Origin: Kribbella voronezhensis
GTDB taxonomy: Bacteria; Actinomycetota; Actinomycetes; Propionibacteriales; Kribbellaceae
Length of the DNA stretch: 64,000 nucleotides
Assembly (NCBI RefSeq): GCF_004365175.1
Contig: NZ_SOCE01000001.1
Span: 2,219,154 to 2,283,153 of the forward strand
Direction: 5' to 3'
In this document: positions 17,291 through 24,698 of the stretch, one piece after another
Position numbering within the stretch: position 1 is the stretch's first letter
Layout of the letters: the number at the start of each line of letters is the position of its first letter
Made by a program: the position numbers and the translations under genes
The notes under the pieces: generated by a model
Told to the model about the DNA's origin: nothing
Databases searched by the model: none
What the model saw: the letters and a program-made list of their open reading frames with translations, nothing else

Positions 17291-18028
17291 ATGATCGGAC
17301 TCGTTCTCGCCGCCGGAGCCGGGCGCCGCCTGCGCCCCTACACCGACACGCTGCCCAAGGCCCTGGTGCCCATCGACGCGGAGACCAGCGTGCTCGACCT
17401 GACGCTGGCCAACTTCGCCGAGGTCGGGCTGACCGACGTCGCGATCGTCGTCGGGTACGCCGCGCAGGCGATCGCGGACCGCCGGAAGGACATGGAGAGC
17501 CGGTACGGCGTGACGCTCGAACTCGTCCACAACGACAAGGCGGAGGAGTGGAACAACGCCTACTCGCTGTGGTGTGCCCGTGACCTGTTCGGCCAGGGCA
17601 TGGTGCTCGCGAACGGCGACACCGTGCACCCGGTCTCGGTCGAGCACACGCTGCTCGAGGCCCGCGGCGGCGACCAGCAGATCATCCTCGCCCTCGACAC
17701 CGTGAAGTCGCTGGCGGACGAGGAGATGAAGGTGATCTGGTCCGAGGCCAACGGCGTCGAGCGGATCACCAAGCTGATGGAGCCGGCGGAGGCGACCGGC
17801 GAGTACATCGGGCTCACCCTGATCGAGCCGTCCGCGGCCGAGGACCTCGCGGATGCTTTGAAAACCACCTGGGAGCGCGACCCGAACCTGTATTACGAGG
17901 ACGGCTACCAGGAACTGGCGAACCGCGGCCGCCGCATCGACGTGGCCCCGATCGGCAAGGTCGACTGGGTCGAGATCGACAACCACGAGGACCTGGCCCG
18001 GGCGCGGGAGATCGTATGCCCCTCCTAG
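17291..18028 (+). CDS. Nucleotidyltransferase (phosphocholine/inositol-phosphate cytidylyltransferase-like)
   Basis: 245 residues. The N-terminus carries the nucleotidyltransferase signature LAAGAGRRLRPYTDTLPKAL (residues 5-24). LANGD (about residue 106) would bind metal and nucleotide. It resembles LicC-like cytidylyltransferases more than the dTDP-glucose enzymes and is of their short length. The following gene, a glycerol-1-phosphate dehydrogenase-like enzyme, overlaps its end by 13 bp, so the activated alcohol phosphate may be a glycerol phosphate; that is an inference from context. Confidence 0.8.
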   Translation: MIGLVLAAGAGRRLRPYTDTLPKALVPIDAETSVLDLTLANFAEVGLTDVAIVVGYAAQAIADRRKDMESRYGVTLELVHNDKAEEWNNAYSLWCARDLFGQGMVLANGDTVHPVSVEHTLLEARGGDQQIILALDTVKSLADEEMKVIWSEANGVERITKLMEPAEATGEYIGLTLIEPSAAEDLADALKTTWERDPNLYYEDGYQELANRGRRIDVAPIGKVDWVEIDNHEDLARAREIVCPS

Positions 18029-19125
18029 CCCGGATGGTCACCGCGCCGCTGGTCGTCGACGTACGCCGCGGTGCTCTCGCCGAGCTGGGCACGATCCTGG
18101 CCGACCAGCGGATCTCCACCTCCGGGCGGGTCGCGATCGCGGTCGGCTCGACGTACGGACCGACCGTGCAGAAGACGTTCGCGGACGGCCTGGCCGGCGC
18201 CGACTGGTACTCCGTCGAGGGCGGCACCATCAACGCGGCGATCCGGCTGGTCGAGCAGGTCCGGACCAAGCGGTACGACGCGATCGTCGGCGTCGGCGGC
18301 GGGACCGTGCTGGACGTGACGAAGTTCGCGGCCGCACGGCTCGGGCTGCCGATGGTCGCGGTCGCCACCAACCTGGCGCACGACGGGATCGCCTCGCCGA
18401 TCAGCACCCTGGACAACGACGCCGGCCGCGGCTCGTACGGCGTACCGGCGCCGCTGGCCGTCCTCGTCGACCTCGACCTGGTCGGCCAGGCGCCCGAGCG
18501 CTCGGTGCGGTCCGGGATCGGCGAGATCCTGTCGAACCTGTCCGCGATCGCCGACTGGGAAGCGGCCCATCGCCGGCACGGTGAGGAGATCGACGGCCTC
18601 GCGGTGTCGCTCGCCCGGACCTCGGCACAGGCAGTGCTGAACCATCCGGGCAACGTCGCGGACGACGACTTCCTGGCCACCCTGGCCGAAGGCCTGGTGC
18701 TGTCCGGCATCTCGATGGTGGTCGCCGGTACGTCGCGGCCGTCGTCGGGCGCGTGCCACGAGATCTCGCACTCGATCGACCTGCTGCATGCTTCGCGGCG
18801 CGGCTACCACGGGGAGCAGGTGGGCCTGGGGGCTGCGTTCGCCTGGTTCCTGCGGGGCGATCCGGATCGGTTCCATGCGACGGTGGATTGCCTTGCCAGG
18901 CACGCGTTGCCGGTGCGGCCGTCGGACCTCGGCTTCTCGCTGGCGGAGTTCACCGCGATCGTCGAGTACGCGCCGCAGACCCGGCCTGGGCGGATCACGA
19001 TCCTCGAGGAGTCCGCGTTGACGACGGACGGCATCGCCGAACAGGTGGCCGCCTTCGACGACCAGGTCCTCGCCCGGATCAGCCCGGACGGATCGCTGAC
19101 ACCCGAGGGCGTCGCGCTCGACTGA
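18016..19125 (+). CDS. Iron-containing alcohol dehydrogenase family, sn-glycerol-1-phosphate dehydrogenase-like
   Basis: 369 residues. The NAD(P)-binding segment is VGVGGGTVLDVTK (94-100 is GGGTVLD), followed by HDGIASPIS, a hallmark of the AraM/EgsA glycerol-1-phosphate dehydrogenases. Metal ligands expected at Asp, His, His appear as E170 (GIGEILSN), H248 (SGACHEISH) and H265 (YHGEQVG), so the usual aspartate is glutamate. It would reduce dihydroxyacetone phosphate to sn-glycerol 1-phosphate. The ATG at 18016 overlaps the upstream gene; an ATG at 18034 just after that stop is an alternative. It belongs to the nucleotidyltransferase operon. Confidence 0.82.
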   Translation: MPLLARMVTAPLVVDVRRGALAELGTILADQRISTSGRVAIAVGSTYGPTVQKTFADGLAGADWYSVEGGTINAAIRLVEQVRTKRYDAIVGVGGGTVLDVTKFAAARLGLPMVAVATNLAHDGIASPISTLDNDAGRGSYGVPAPLAVLVDLDLVGQAPERSVRSGIGEILSNLSAIADWEAAHRRHGEEIDGLAVSLARTSAQAVLNHPGNVADDDFLATLAEGLVLSGISMVVAGTSRPSSGACHEISHSIDLLHASRRGYHGEQVGLGAAFAWFLRGDPDRFHATVDCLARHALPVRPSDLGFSLAEFTAIVEYAPQTRPGRITILEESALTTDGIAEQVAAFDDQVLARISPDGSLTPEGVALD

Positions 19126-19163
19126 CTGGTGGTCCGTGTGGCGAGCGGTGAGGATAGGTAGTC

Positions 19164-19871
19164 GTGAGCCCTCATCTGGACTGGCCGGACTGCCGGAACG
19201 TGCGCGACCTCGGCGGCCTGCCGACGGACGACGGGGGTCGGATCCGCCCGGGCGTGCTGATTCGCGCCGACAGCCTGCAGTACTTGTCGCCCGCCGGCGT
19301 CGACGCCGTACGACGCGCCGGAGTGAGCCGGATCGTGGATCTGCGCTCCCCGGCGGAGGTCGGCGAGTCGCCGACGCCGTTCAGCCAGGACGAACTCGGA
19401 TACGGAGTACCGGTTCAGGATCCGGCCGAACCCGGGGACGGCCTGGACACCATCGTGAAGGTCTGCATCGACATGCTCGACCGGCGCCCGGAGCGGTTCG
19501 CCGAAGCGGTCCTGGCGATCGCCGAGGCGCCGCCGGGTGCGGTCGTGGTGCATTGCCATGGCGGCAAGGACCGCACAGGGATGGTTGTCGCGCTCGCGCT
19601 GAGCGTCGCCGGCGTACCGGTGGAGGAGATCGTTGCCGACTACTTCCTCACGAAAGAACGGCTCGCGTCAGCGATGGCCGAGCAGCTCGCCGCCGAACCG
19701 GACGAGTCGCTGCACGCGGAGTTGCTCGAGTTCCGCGACACCCGGGCCGAGTCGATCGTGGCGATCCTGGATCACCTCGACTCGGCGTACGGAGGACCCG
19801 TCGGCTACCTGCTGCACGGCGGCCTCAGCAGCGCCCGACTCGACGTACTGCGCAGGCGGCTGACCGCCTGA
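19164..19871 (+). CDS. Tyrosine/dual-specificity phosphatase (PtpB-like)
   Basis: 235 residues. The P-loop is HCHGGKDRTGM (HCx5R, with the catalytic cysteine followed by GGKDRTG), as in the MptpB-like family that acts on phosphotyrosine or phosphoinositides. The N-terminus has NVRDLGGL and the middle IVDLRSPAEV, both usual for this family. The GTG at 19164 was chosen as the first start in frame; its promoter is not clear. It lies 38 bp after the dehydrogenase and before the ABC exporter genes, so it might remove phosphate from a pathway intermediate or regulate the locus. Confidence 0.88.
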   Translation: MSPHLDWPDCRNVRDLGGLPTDDGGRIRPGVLIRADSLQYLSPAGVDAVRRAGVSRIVDLRSPAEVGESPTPFSQDELGYGVPVQDPAEPGDGLDTIVKVCIDMLDRRPERFAEAVLAIAEAPPGAVVVHCHGGKDRTGMVVALALSVAGVPVEEIVADYFLTKERLASAMAEQLAAEPDESLHAELLEFRDTRAESIVAILDHLDSAYGGPVGYLLHGGLSSARLDVLRRRLTA

Positions 19872-19996
19872 TCCGGGCCCCGGAACTACCCGCGTTTCCT
19901 TCGTCACCGTGTGAAACTGGTGACAGTGAGTGCCGGTTGCGACGCGCCTGAAACGGTTCAGGGGGCTCCGATGTCATATTCACGCCCCGAGCCCAG

Positions 19997-20002
19997 TAGA
20001 TT
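19997..20002 (+). promoter_or_regulatory. Candidate -10 element (TAGATT), ABC exporter operon
   Basis: TAGATT, 7 nt, then ATG 20010. This supports the internal ATG as the start of the permease over ATG 19971, although that one has GGGGG nearby. Confidence 0.5.
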
Positions 20003-20009
20003 GGCCCGC

Positions 20010-20900
20010 ATGTCAACCGCCGCTGAGTCGGCCAAGACCGCAGAACTCGCGGCCATGGCTGAGCGTTATGGGTTGTCCAGGAGCTCGGCACGACCGTCGC
20101 TCCGGACCTACCTGATCGAACTGTGGGGCCGTCGTCAGTTCATCGTGAGTTACGCCCGCGCGCGGACCTATGCGGTCTACGCCGGCGCCCGGCTCGGATC
20201 GATCTGGCAGGTCCTCACCCCGCTGCTCAATGCCGGGGTGTACTACCTCGCGTTCGGCGTGCTGCTCGGGACCAAGAACGGGATCGAGAACTACGCGTCG
20301 TTCCTGATCTGCGGCATGTTCGTGTTCAGCTACACGCAGCGCTCGATGACCGAGGGTTCGCGGGCGATCTCGGCGAACATGTCGCTGATCCGCACGCTGC
20401 ACTTCCCGCGCGCGACGCTGCCACTGGCGTACGTGGTGAACGAGCTGAACCAGATGTTCCTGTCGATGGGCATCCTGTTCCTGATGGTCGGCTTCTCCAC
20501 CGGACCCAACTGGCACTGGCTGCTGCTGATCCCGGCGCTGTTCCTGCAGACGCTGTTCAACATCGGCGCCACCTTGGTCTTCGCCCGGCTCGGCGCGTTC
20601 CTGACCGACATCAGCCAGCTGCTGCCGTTCATCACCCGCACCTGGTTGTACGCGTCCGGTATCTTCTTCTCGATCCCGGCCAAGCTCGAGGGCCTGCACG
20701 CCCCCGGCTGGGTGATCCAGGTGCTGTCGCTGAACCCGATCTCGGCGTACATCGACATCGCCCGCCGCGCGGTGCTGGAAGAGCACGTGAAGAACCAGCT
20801 CCCGCACGCGTGGGAGATCTCGATCATCTGGGCCGGGATCTCGCTGGTCGGCGGATTCATCTACTTCTGGCGTGCGGAGGACAGGTATGGCCGTGGCTGA
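20010..20900 (+). CDS. ABC-2 type exporter permease (Wzm/TagG-like)
   Basis: 296 residues with about six hydrophobic segments in the C-terminal two thirds. A conserved amphipathic entry (YARARTYAVYAGARLGSIWQ) leads into LTPLLNAGVYYLAFGVLLG, as in permeases that export O-antigen or teichoic-acid polymers. ATG 20010 was preferred because of the -10-like TAGATT upstream; ATG 19971 would add 13 residues. It overlaps the ATPase gene by 14 bp and forms one transporter with it. Confidence 0.88.
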   Translation: MSTAAESAKTAELAAMAERYGLSRSSARPSLRTYLIELWGRRQFIVSYARARTYAVYAGARLGSIWQVLTPLLNAGVYYLAFGVLLGTKNGIENYASFLICGMFVFSYTQRSMTEGSRAISANMSLIRTLHFPRATLPLAYVVNELNQMFLSMGILFLMVGFSTGPNWHWLLLIPALFLQTLFNIGATLVFARLGAFLTDISQLLPFITRTWLYASGIFFSIPAKLEGLHAPGWVIQVLSLNPISAYIDIARRAVLEEHVKNQLPHAWEISIIWAGISLVGGFIYFWRAEDRYGRG

Positions 20901-21693
20901 GACGGCAGCTCCGAAGGCGACGGCGTACGCCGCCGCGTCGGATGCTGTCCCGACGGTGATCGCCGACAACGTCAACATCATCTACAAGGTCACCGCGTCC
21001 GGTGGCAAGGGCACCGCCGCGAGCGCGTTCCGGCGGATCCTGAAGCGCCAGGACCGGCCCACCATCCGCGAGGTGCACGCGGTCAAGAACGTCAGCTTCA
21101 CGGCGTACAAGGGCGACGCGATCGGCCTGATCGGCCGCAACGGCTCCGGCAAGTCCACCCTGCTGCGCGCCATCGCCGGCCTGCTGCCGCCCGCCTCGGG
21201 CGCCATCTACACCGGCGGCCAGCCGTCGCTGCTCGGCGTCAACGCCGCGATGATGAACGACCTCACCGGCGACCGCAACGTCGTCCTGGGCTGCCTGGCG
21301 ATGGGCATGACGCTGGCCGAGATCGAGGAACGCTACGACGACATCGTCGAGTTCTCCGGCATCGGCGACTTCATCGACCTGCCGATGTCGACGTACTCCT
21401 CCGGCATGTCCGCCCGGCTCAAGTTCGCGATCGCCTCGGCCAAGACCCACGACATCCTGCTCGTCGACGAGGCCCTGGCCACCGGCGACGCCGAGTTCCG
21501 GGTGCGCTCCGAGAAGAAGATCAAGGAACTCCGCTCCTCGGCCGGCTGCGTCTTCCTGGTCAGCCACAGCCTCGACGTCGTCCTCGACACCTGCAACCGC
21601 GCCATCTGGCTCGACAAGGGCGTCCTGCGCATGGACGGCGACGTCAAGGAAGTAGTAGAGGCCTACAACCAAGAAGCCACCGGCAAGCGCTGA
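20887..21693 (+). CDS. ABC exporter ATP-binding protein (Wzt/TagH-like)
   Basis: 268 residues. Walker A is GRNGSGKST, followed by LLRAIAGLLPP; the signature motif is YSSGMSARLKFA, the form found in polysaccharide and teichoic-acid exporters; Walker B is ILLVDEALATGD, and the switch is VSHS. No long C-terminal carbohydrate-binding domain is present, so substrate recognition is probably not of the Wzt-O9 type. The ATG at 20887 has a strong GGAGGA site 4 nt upstream and lies inside the permease gene. A strong terminator follows. Confidence 0.9.
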   Translation: MAVAETAAPKATAYAAASDAVPTVIADNVNIIYKVTASGGKGTAASAFRRILKRQDRPTIREVHAVKNVSFTAYKGDAIGLIGRNGSGKSTLLRAIAGLLPPASGAIYTGGQPSLLGVNAAMMNDLTGDRNVVLGCLAMGMTLAEIEERYDDIVEFSGIGDFIDLPMSTYSSGMSARLKFAIASAKTHDILLVDEALATGDAEFRVRSEKKIKELRSSAGCVFLVSHSLDVVLDTCNRAIWLDKGVLRMDGDVKEVVEAYNQEATGKR

Positions 21694-21708
21694 ACCACCC
21701 CGCAAGCG

Positions 21709-21740
21709 CCGCCCAGCCCACTCGCGGCTGGGCGGTTTTT
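21709..21740 (+). terminator. Rho-independent terminator of the exporter operon
   Basis: A 10-bp perfect stem (CCGCCCAGCC at 21709-21718 with GGCTGGGCGG at 21726-21735), a 7-nt loop, and TTTTT immediately after. It closes the 17.3-21.7 kb operon. Confidence 0.9.
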
Positions 21741-21867
21741 GCTTGTACTACGGGAAAAACGGCCGCACCATTCCCCTAGGCACCCTGGCTCGGCGCCACG
21801 AAGGCGCTGGTGCAGCGAGTCGGCAAGGTGGTCAGGAATCAAGAAGCGTCAGGTGACGGTGCGCGCC

Positions 21868-21873
21868 TAGCGT
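21868..21873 (+). promoter_or_regulatory. Candidate -10 element (TAGCGT), VOC gene
   Basis: TAGCGT, 7 nt, then the ATG at 21881; no ribosome site. Confidence 0.5.
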
Positions 21874-21880
21874 TGTCGGT

Positions 21881-22504
21881 ATGAACCTCACCGAGATTTC
21901 CATCGCGTCCATCACCCTCGAATCCCCCGACCCGATGGCCGCAGAGGCCTTCTACGCCAAGGCGTTCGGGCTGGGCGACCGGATCCGCGTCCGTGCCACC
22001 GATGCGCCCACGAGCGGCTTCCGGGCGTACACGTTGTCGCTCGTGGTCTCCCAGCCGTCGACCGTCGACAGCCTGCTCGGGAGCGCCGTCGACGCGGGCG
22101 CGACCGTCGTCAAACCCGCCAAGAAGAACCTCTGGGGGTACGGCGGCGTCGTACAGGCCCCCGACGGCTCGCTCTGGAAGGTCGCTACGTCGGCCAAGAA
22201 GGACACCGGCCCGGCGACCCGCGAGGTCGACGACATCGTGCTGCTGATCGGCTCCGAGGATGTTGCCGCCAGCAAGCAGTTCTACCTCGAGCACGGGCTC
22301 AGCGTCGCGCGGAGCTTCGGCCGCAAGTACGTCGAGTTCGCCGCGCCCCCGAAGGGCATCAAGCTGGCCCTCTACGGTCGCAGCGCCCTCGCCAAGGACG
22401 CCGGCGTCCCCGCGGACGGCACCGGCTCCCACCGCCTCGCGATCACCAGCGACGCAGCCTTCACCGACCCGGACGGCTTCACCTGGGAAGCGGCCTCGAA
22501 CTGA
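21881..22504 (+). CDS. VOC-superfamily protein (glyoxalase/bleomycin-resistance fold)
   Basis: 207 residues in two VOC-like modules: an N-terminal one beginning ITLESPDPMAAEAFYAKAFG and a second starting near DDIVLLIGSEDVAASKQFY. LWKVAT and FTWEAASN are the typical closing strands. VOC proteins may be dioxygenases, isomerases, or antibiotic-binding proteins; nothing visible fixes the substrate. It has its own likely leaderless promoter and converges on an alpha/beta hydrolase gene 15 bp away. Confidence 0.82.
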   Translation: MNLTEISIASITLESPDPMAAEAFYAKAFGLGDRIRVRATDAPTSGFRAYTLSLVVSQPSTVDSLLGSAVDAGATVVKPAKKNLWGYGGVVQAPDGSLWKVATSAKKDTGPATREVDDIVLLIGSEDVAASKQFYLEHGLSVARSFGRKYVEFAAPPKGIKLALYGRSALAKDAGVPADGTGSHRLAITSDAAFTDPDGFTWEAASN

Positions 22505-22519
22505 GCACCTACTGTGGGC

Positions 22520-23326
22520 TCAGCGGTGCCGGTCGAGGAAGGCCGTGAGTTCCGCGACGTACTGCGCGCGGTTGTCGCGGTGCACCGAATGGCCGGCACC
22601 AGCAATCTGTACCGCGCGGAACTCGCCGGCCGCCGCTCGAGCGCAGCGCTCGGCGTACTCGGTGGAGATCAGCGAGCCGCGCTCGGTGTCCCCGTGGATC
22701 AGCAGTACCGGGCACGTGATCGCGGCCAGCAGGTCGGTCAGCGGGGACGGCGGCTGAAACGGTAGCTCGAACAGGTGCGCGTTGACCTGAGGCTTCGACA
22801 CGGCCCACGGTTCGAGCTCGTCCTCGGGCCAGCCGGGGTCCTCGGCTCGGCCCCGCGCGATCCGAGCCGGCAGATCGAGCGCCCGGAGGTCAGCAAGCCA
22901 CCTCGGCACGGTTCCCGGTTCCTCGTCGTGATGTTCGTTCTTCTGGCCGGCAGGCCGCTCTCCGGTCGGCGGGTCCTCCAACACAACGGCACGAACCAGG
23001 TCCGGCCTCGACGCGGCCAGGTAGGCGGCCGACATCGCGCCCATCGAATGGCCGACCACGACCACCCCGCCGTCGCGCGGCTGCCCCGACAACACGAGCG
23101 CGGCATCGCCACTCTGCCCGTCATAGCCGACCGGCTCCTCGGGAAGCCCGGACTCCCCGTGCCCCCGCGCATCGATCGCAAGCGCCCGAACCCCAGGCAT
23201 CGCCGTCAGTAACGGCACCCAGCACTGCGCCGAATCGGAAAACCCATGCAGAAAGGCAACGTCAGCCACCGCCTCATCCGTCCGGTACCACGCCAACTGT
23301 CCCGTCCGACCGCGCACACCAAACAT
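22520..23326 (-). CDS. Alpha/beta hydrolase
   Basis: 268 residues. The oxyanion segment is FLHGFSDS, the nucleophile elbow GHSMGA places the serine at residue 94, an acid lies in LIHGDTERGS, and the histidine is in GAGHSVHRD. The substrate is unknown. The ATG at 23326 has TAGTGT 8 nt upstream, and the conserved sequence begins within 20 residues of it, so upstream in-frame starts were not used. Confidence 0.87.
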   Translation of the reverse strand: MFGVRGRTGQLAWYRTDEAVADVAFLHGFSDSAQCWVPLLTAMPGVRALAIDARGHGESGLPEEPVGYDGQSGDAALVLSGQPRDGGVVVVGHSMGAMSAAYLAASRPDLVRAVVLEDPPTGERPAGQKNEHHDEEPGTVPRWLADLRALDLPARIARGRAEDPGWPEDELEPWAVSKPQVNAHLFELPFQPPSPLTDLLAAITCPVLLIHGDTERGSLISTEYAERCARAAAGEFRAVQIAGAGHSVHRDNRAQYVAELTAFLDRHR

Positions 23327-23334
23327 GCTTGCGG

Positions 23335-23340
23335 ACACTA
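23335..23340 (-). promoter_or_regulatory. Candidate -10 element (TAGTGT), hydrolase gene
   Basis: On the minus strand, TAGTGT is followed by 8 nt and the hydrolase ATG. Confidence 0.5.
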
Positions 23341-23617
23341 GCGCACCCACCCGACCTCCCGCGGACCTGCTCAGCACTCGGCCATGTACGACAGGCCGGT
23401 CCGGCTGAGCGGCTCAGGTTTTGACACCTTGGCGGCGTCTCCCGGGCATGAGATCGGATGCTGCTGAGAGTCCGGTCTGCCGGGGTTTGTCACCGCGCGC
23501 CGGCTGGCTCGATACGGACACGCCGCGAAGCGACCTGAGTCCCACCGCTCTGGTGCCCAGCACGTCAGTTCGAGCCGCGACGAAGGAGCGGCGATCCGGA
23601 GCGGGTGGGTCAAGCGG

Positions 23618-23655
23618 CCGACGCAGGAGCGGCGCGGAGCGGGTTCCTGCGTCGG
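23618..23655 (-). terminator. Hairpin downstream of the glycosyltransferase gene
   Basis: Perfect 11-bp arms (CCGACGCAGGA and TCCTGCGTCGG) with a 16-nt loop, 8 bp after the glycosyltransferase stop. There is no T-tract on the minus strand, so it may act as a weak terminator or as an RNA-stabilising stem. Confidence 0.5.
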
Positions 23656-23662
23656 CGTAGTA

Positions 23663-24691
23663 CTAAGCAGTGCCGGGGTTGGTGAGAGCTGGTCCGGCGG
23701 GGCGTTCTTGGAGGCCGATGATGAAGCCGAGTCCCCAGGAGACGTGCATGGTGGCGCAGACCAGGGGCAGCCAGAAGAGGGCCTTCCAGGGCAGGTAGCG
23801 GCCTTCCATGGCCGATCCCGCCAGTAGCAGCAACGCGTAGCCGAGCGGCGCGAGGAAGCCGAGGTCGAGCCAGCTCACACCGGTTGCCAGGCCGATGATG
23901 CCCAGGATGGTCCCGACCGCCAGCAGACCGACGGCGACCGGTGGCGCCAGGTAGCGCTTGTTGGCGGTCTCCGGGTGCCGGCGGATCACCTCGCGGCGCC
24001 ACTGGCCGGTGTGGAAGAACTGTTTCGCCACCGCGGCCAGTGACGAGCGCGGCCGATAAGTCACCGACAGATCCGGGCTGAACCAGATCAGTCCGCCCGT
24101 CTTGCGGATCCGGTAGTTGAGCTCCCAGTCCTGGGCCCGGTGCATCGACTCGTCGAAGCCCCCGACCCGCTCCAGCGCCGTACGCCGGAAGACGCCGAGG
24201 TACACCGTGTCCGCGGGGCCCGCCTTGCCGCCCTGGTGGAAGGTGGAGGCTCCCAGACCTAGCCGCGAGCGGTACGCGCACGCCACCGCCATCTCGAACG
24301 ACGTCCGCCCTTCGGCCGCCATCACGCCACCGACGTTGTCGGCCCCGCTCTCGGTGAGCACCTCGACCGCCCGGGTGATGTACCCCTGGGTCAGGACGCC
24401 GTGCCCGTCGACCCGTACGACGATGTCGTGGCGGGCGTGCGAGATCCCCGTGTTCAGCCCGGCCGGGGTCTTGCCGGTCGGGTTGGGCACGATCGTGATG
24501 CGTTTGTCGGCGTCGGCCAGCCGGTCGGCGATCTCCTGGGTCCGGTCCTTGCTCGGACCGATCGCCAGTACCACCTCCAGCTCGCCGGGATACTCCTGGT
24601 CGAGGACGCGGCCGACCGCTTCCTCGAGGTGACGTTCCTCGTTCAGGACCGGCATCACGACGGACACCGGGGGCCAGTGGGACAAAGCCAT
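23663..24691 (-). CDS. Family-2 glycosyltransferase with C-terminal membrane segments
   Basis: 342 residues. The GT-A domain starts VSVVMPVLNEERHLEEAV and has a DGH metal-binding segment (VVRVDGHGV) and RAQDWELNYRIRKTGG, the ED-like catalytic region. The last 100 residues contain two to three hydrophobic helices, so it acts at the inner face of the membrane. It resembles ExoA/succinoglycan-type transferases. It directly follows the LCP gene (7-bp gap), which suggests that it helps build the polymer the LCP protein attaches. Confidence 0.88.
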   Translation of the reverse strand: MALSHWPPVSVVMPVLNEERHLEEAVGRVLDQEYPGELEVVLAIGPSKDRTQEIADRLADADKRITIVPNPTGKTPAGLNTGISHARHDIVVRVDGHGVLTQGYITRAVEVLTESGADNVGGVMAAEGRTSFEMAVACAYRSRLGLGASTFHQGGKAGPADTVYLGVFRRTALERVGGFDESMHRAQDWELNYRIRKTGGLIWFSPDLSVTYRPRSSLAAVAKQFFHTGQWRREVIRRHPETANKRYLAPPVAVGLLAVGTILGIIGLATGVSWLDLGFLAPLGYALLLLAGSAMEGRYLPWKALFWLPLVCATMHVSWGLGFIIGLQERPAGPALTNPGTA

Positions 24692-24698
24692 GGTCAGG

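Larger units (their letters stand above)
23327..23662. other. Intergenic region, hydrolase to glycosyltransferase
   Basis: 336 bp without a convincing gene. It holds the hydrolase -10 element at its left end and an 11-bp perfect inverted repeat at its right end. A short minus-strand open frame inside it shows no domain, start context or codon pattern that would support it. Confidence 0.5.

Noticed and set aside
23371..23613. Small minus-strand frame in the hydrolase-glycosyltransferase gap
   Set aside because: No start context, no domain and no helical or membrane pattern. It is likely random.
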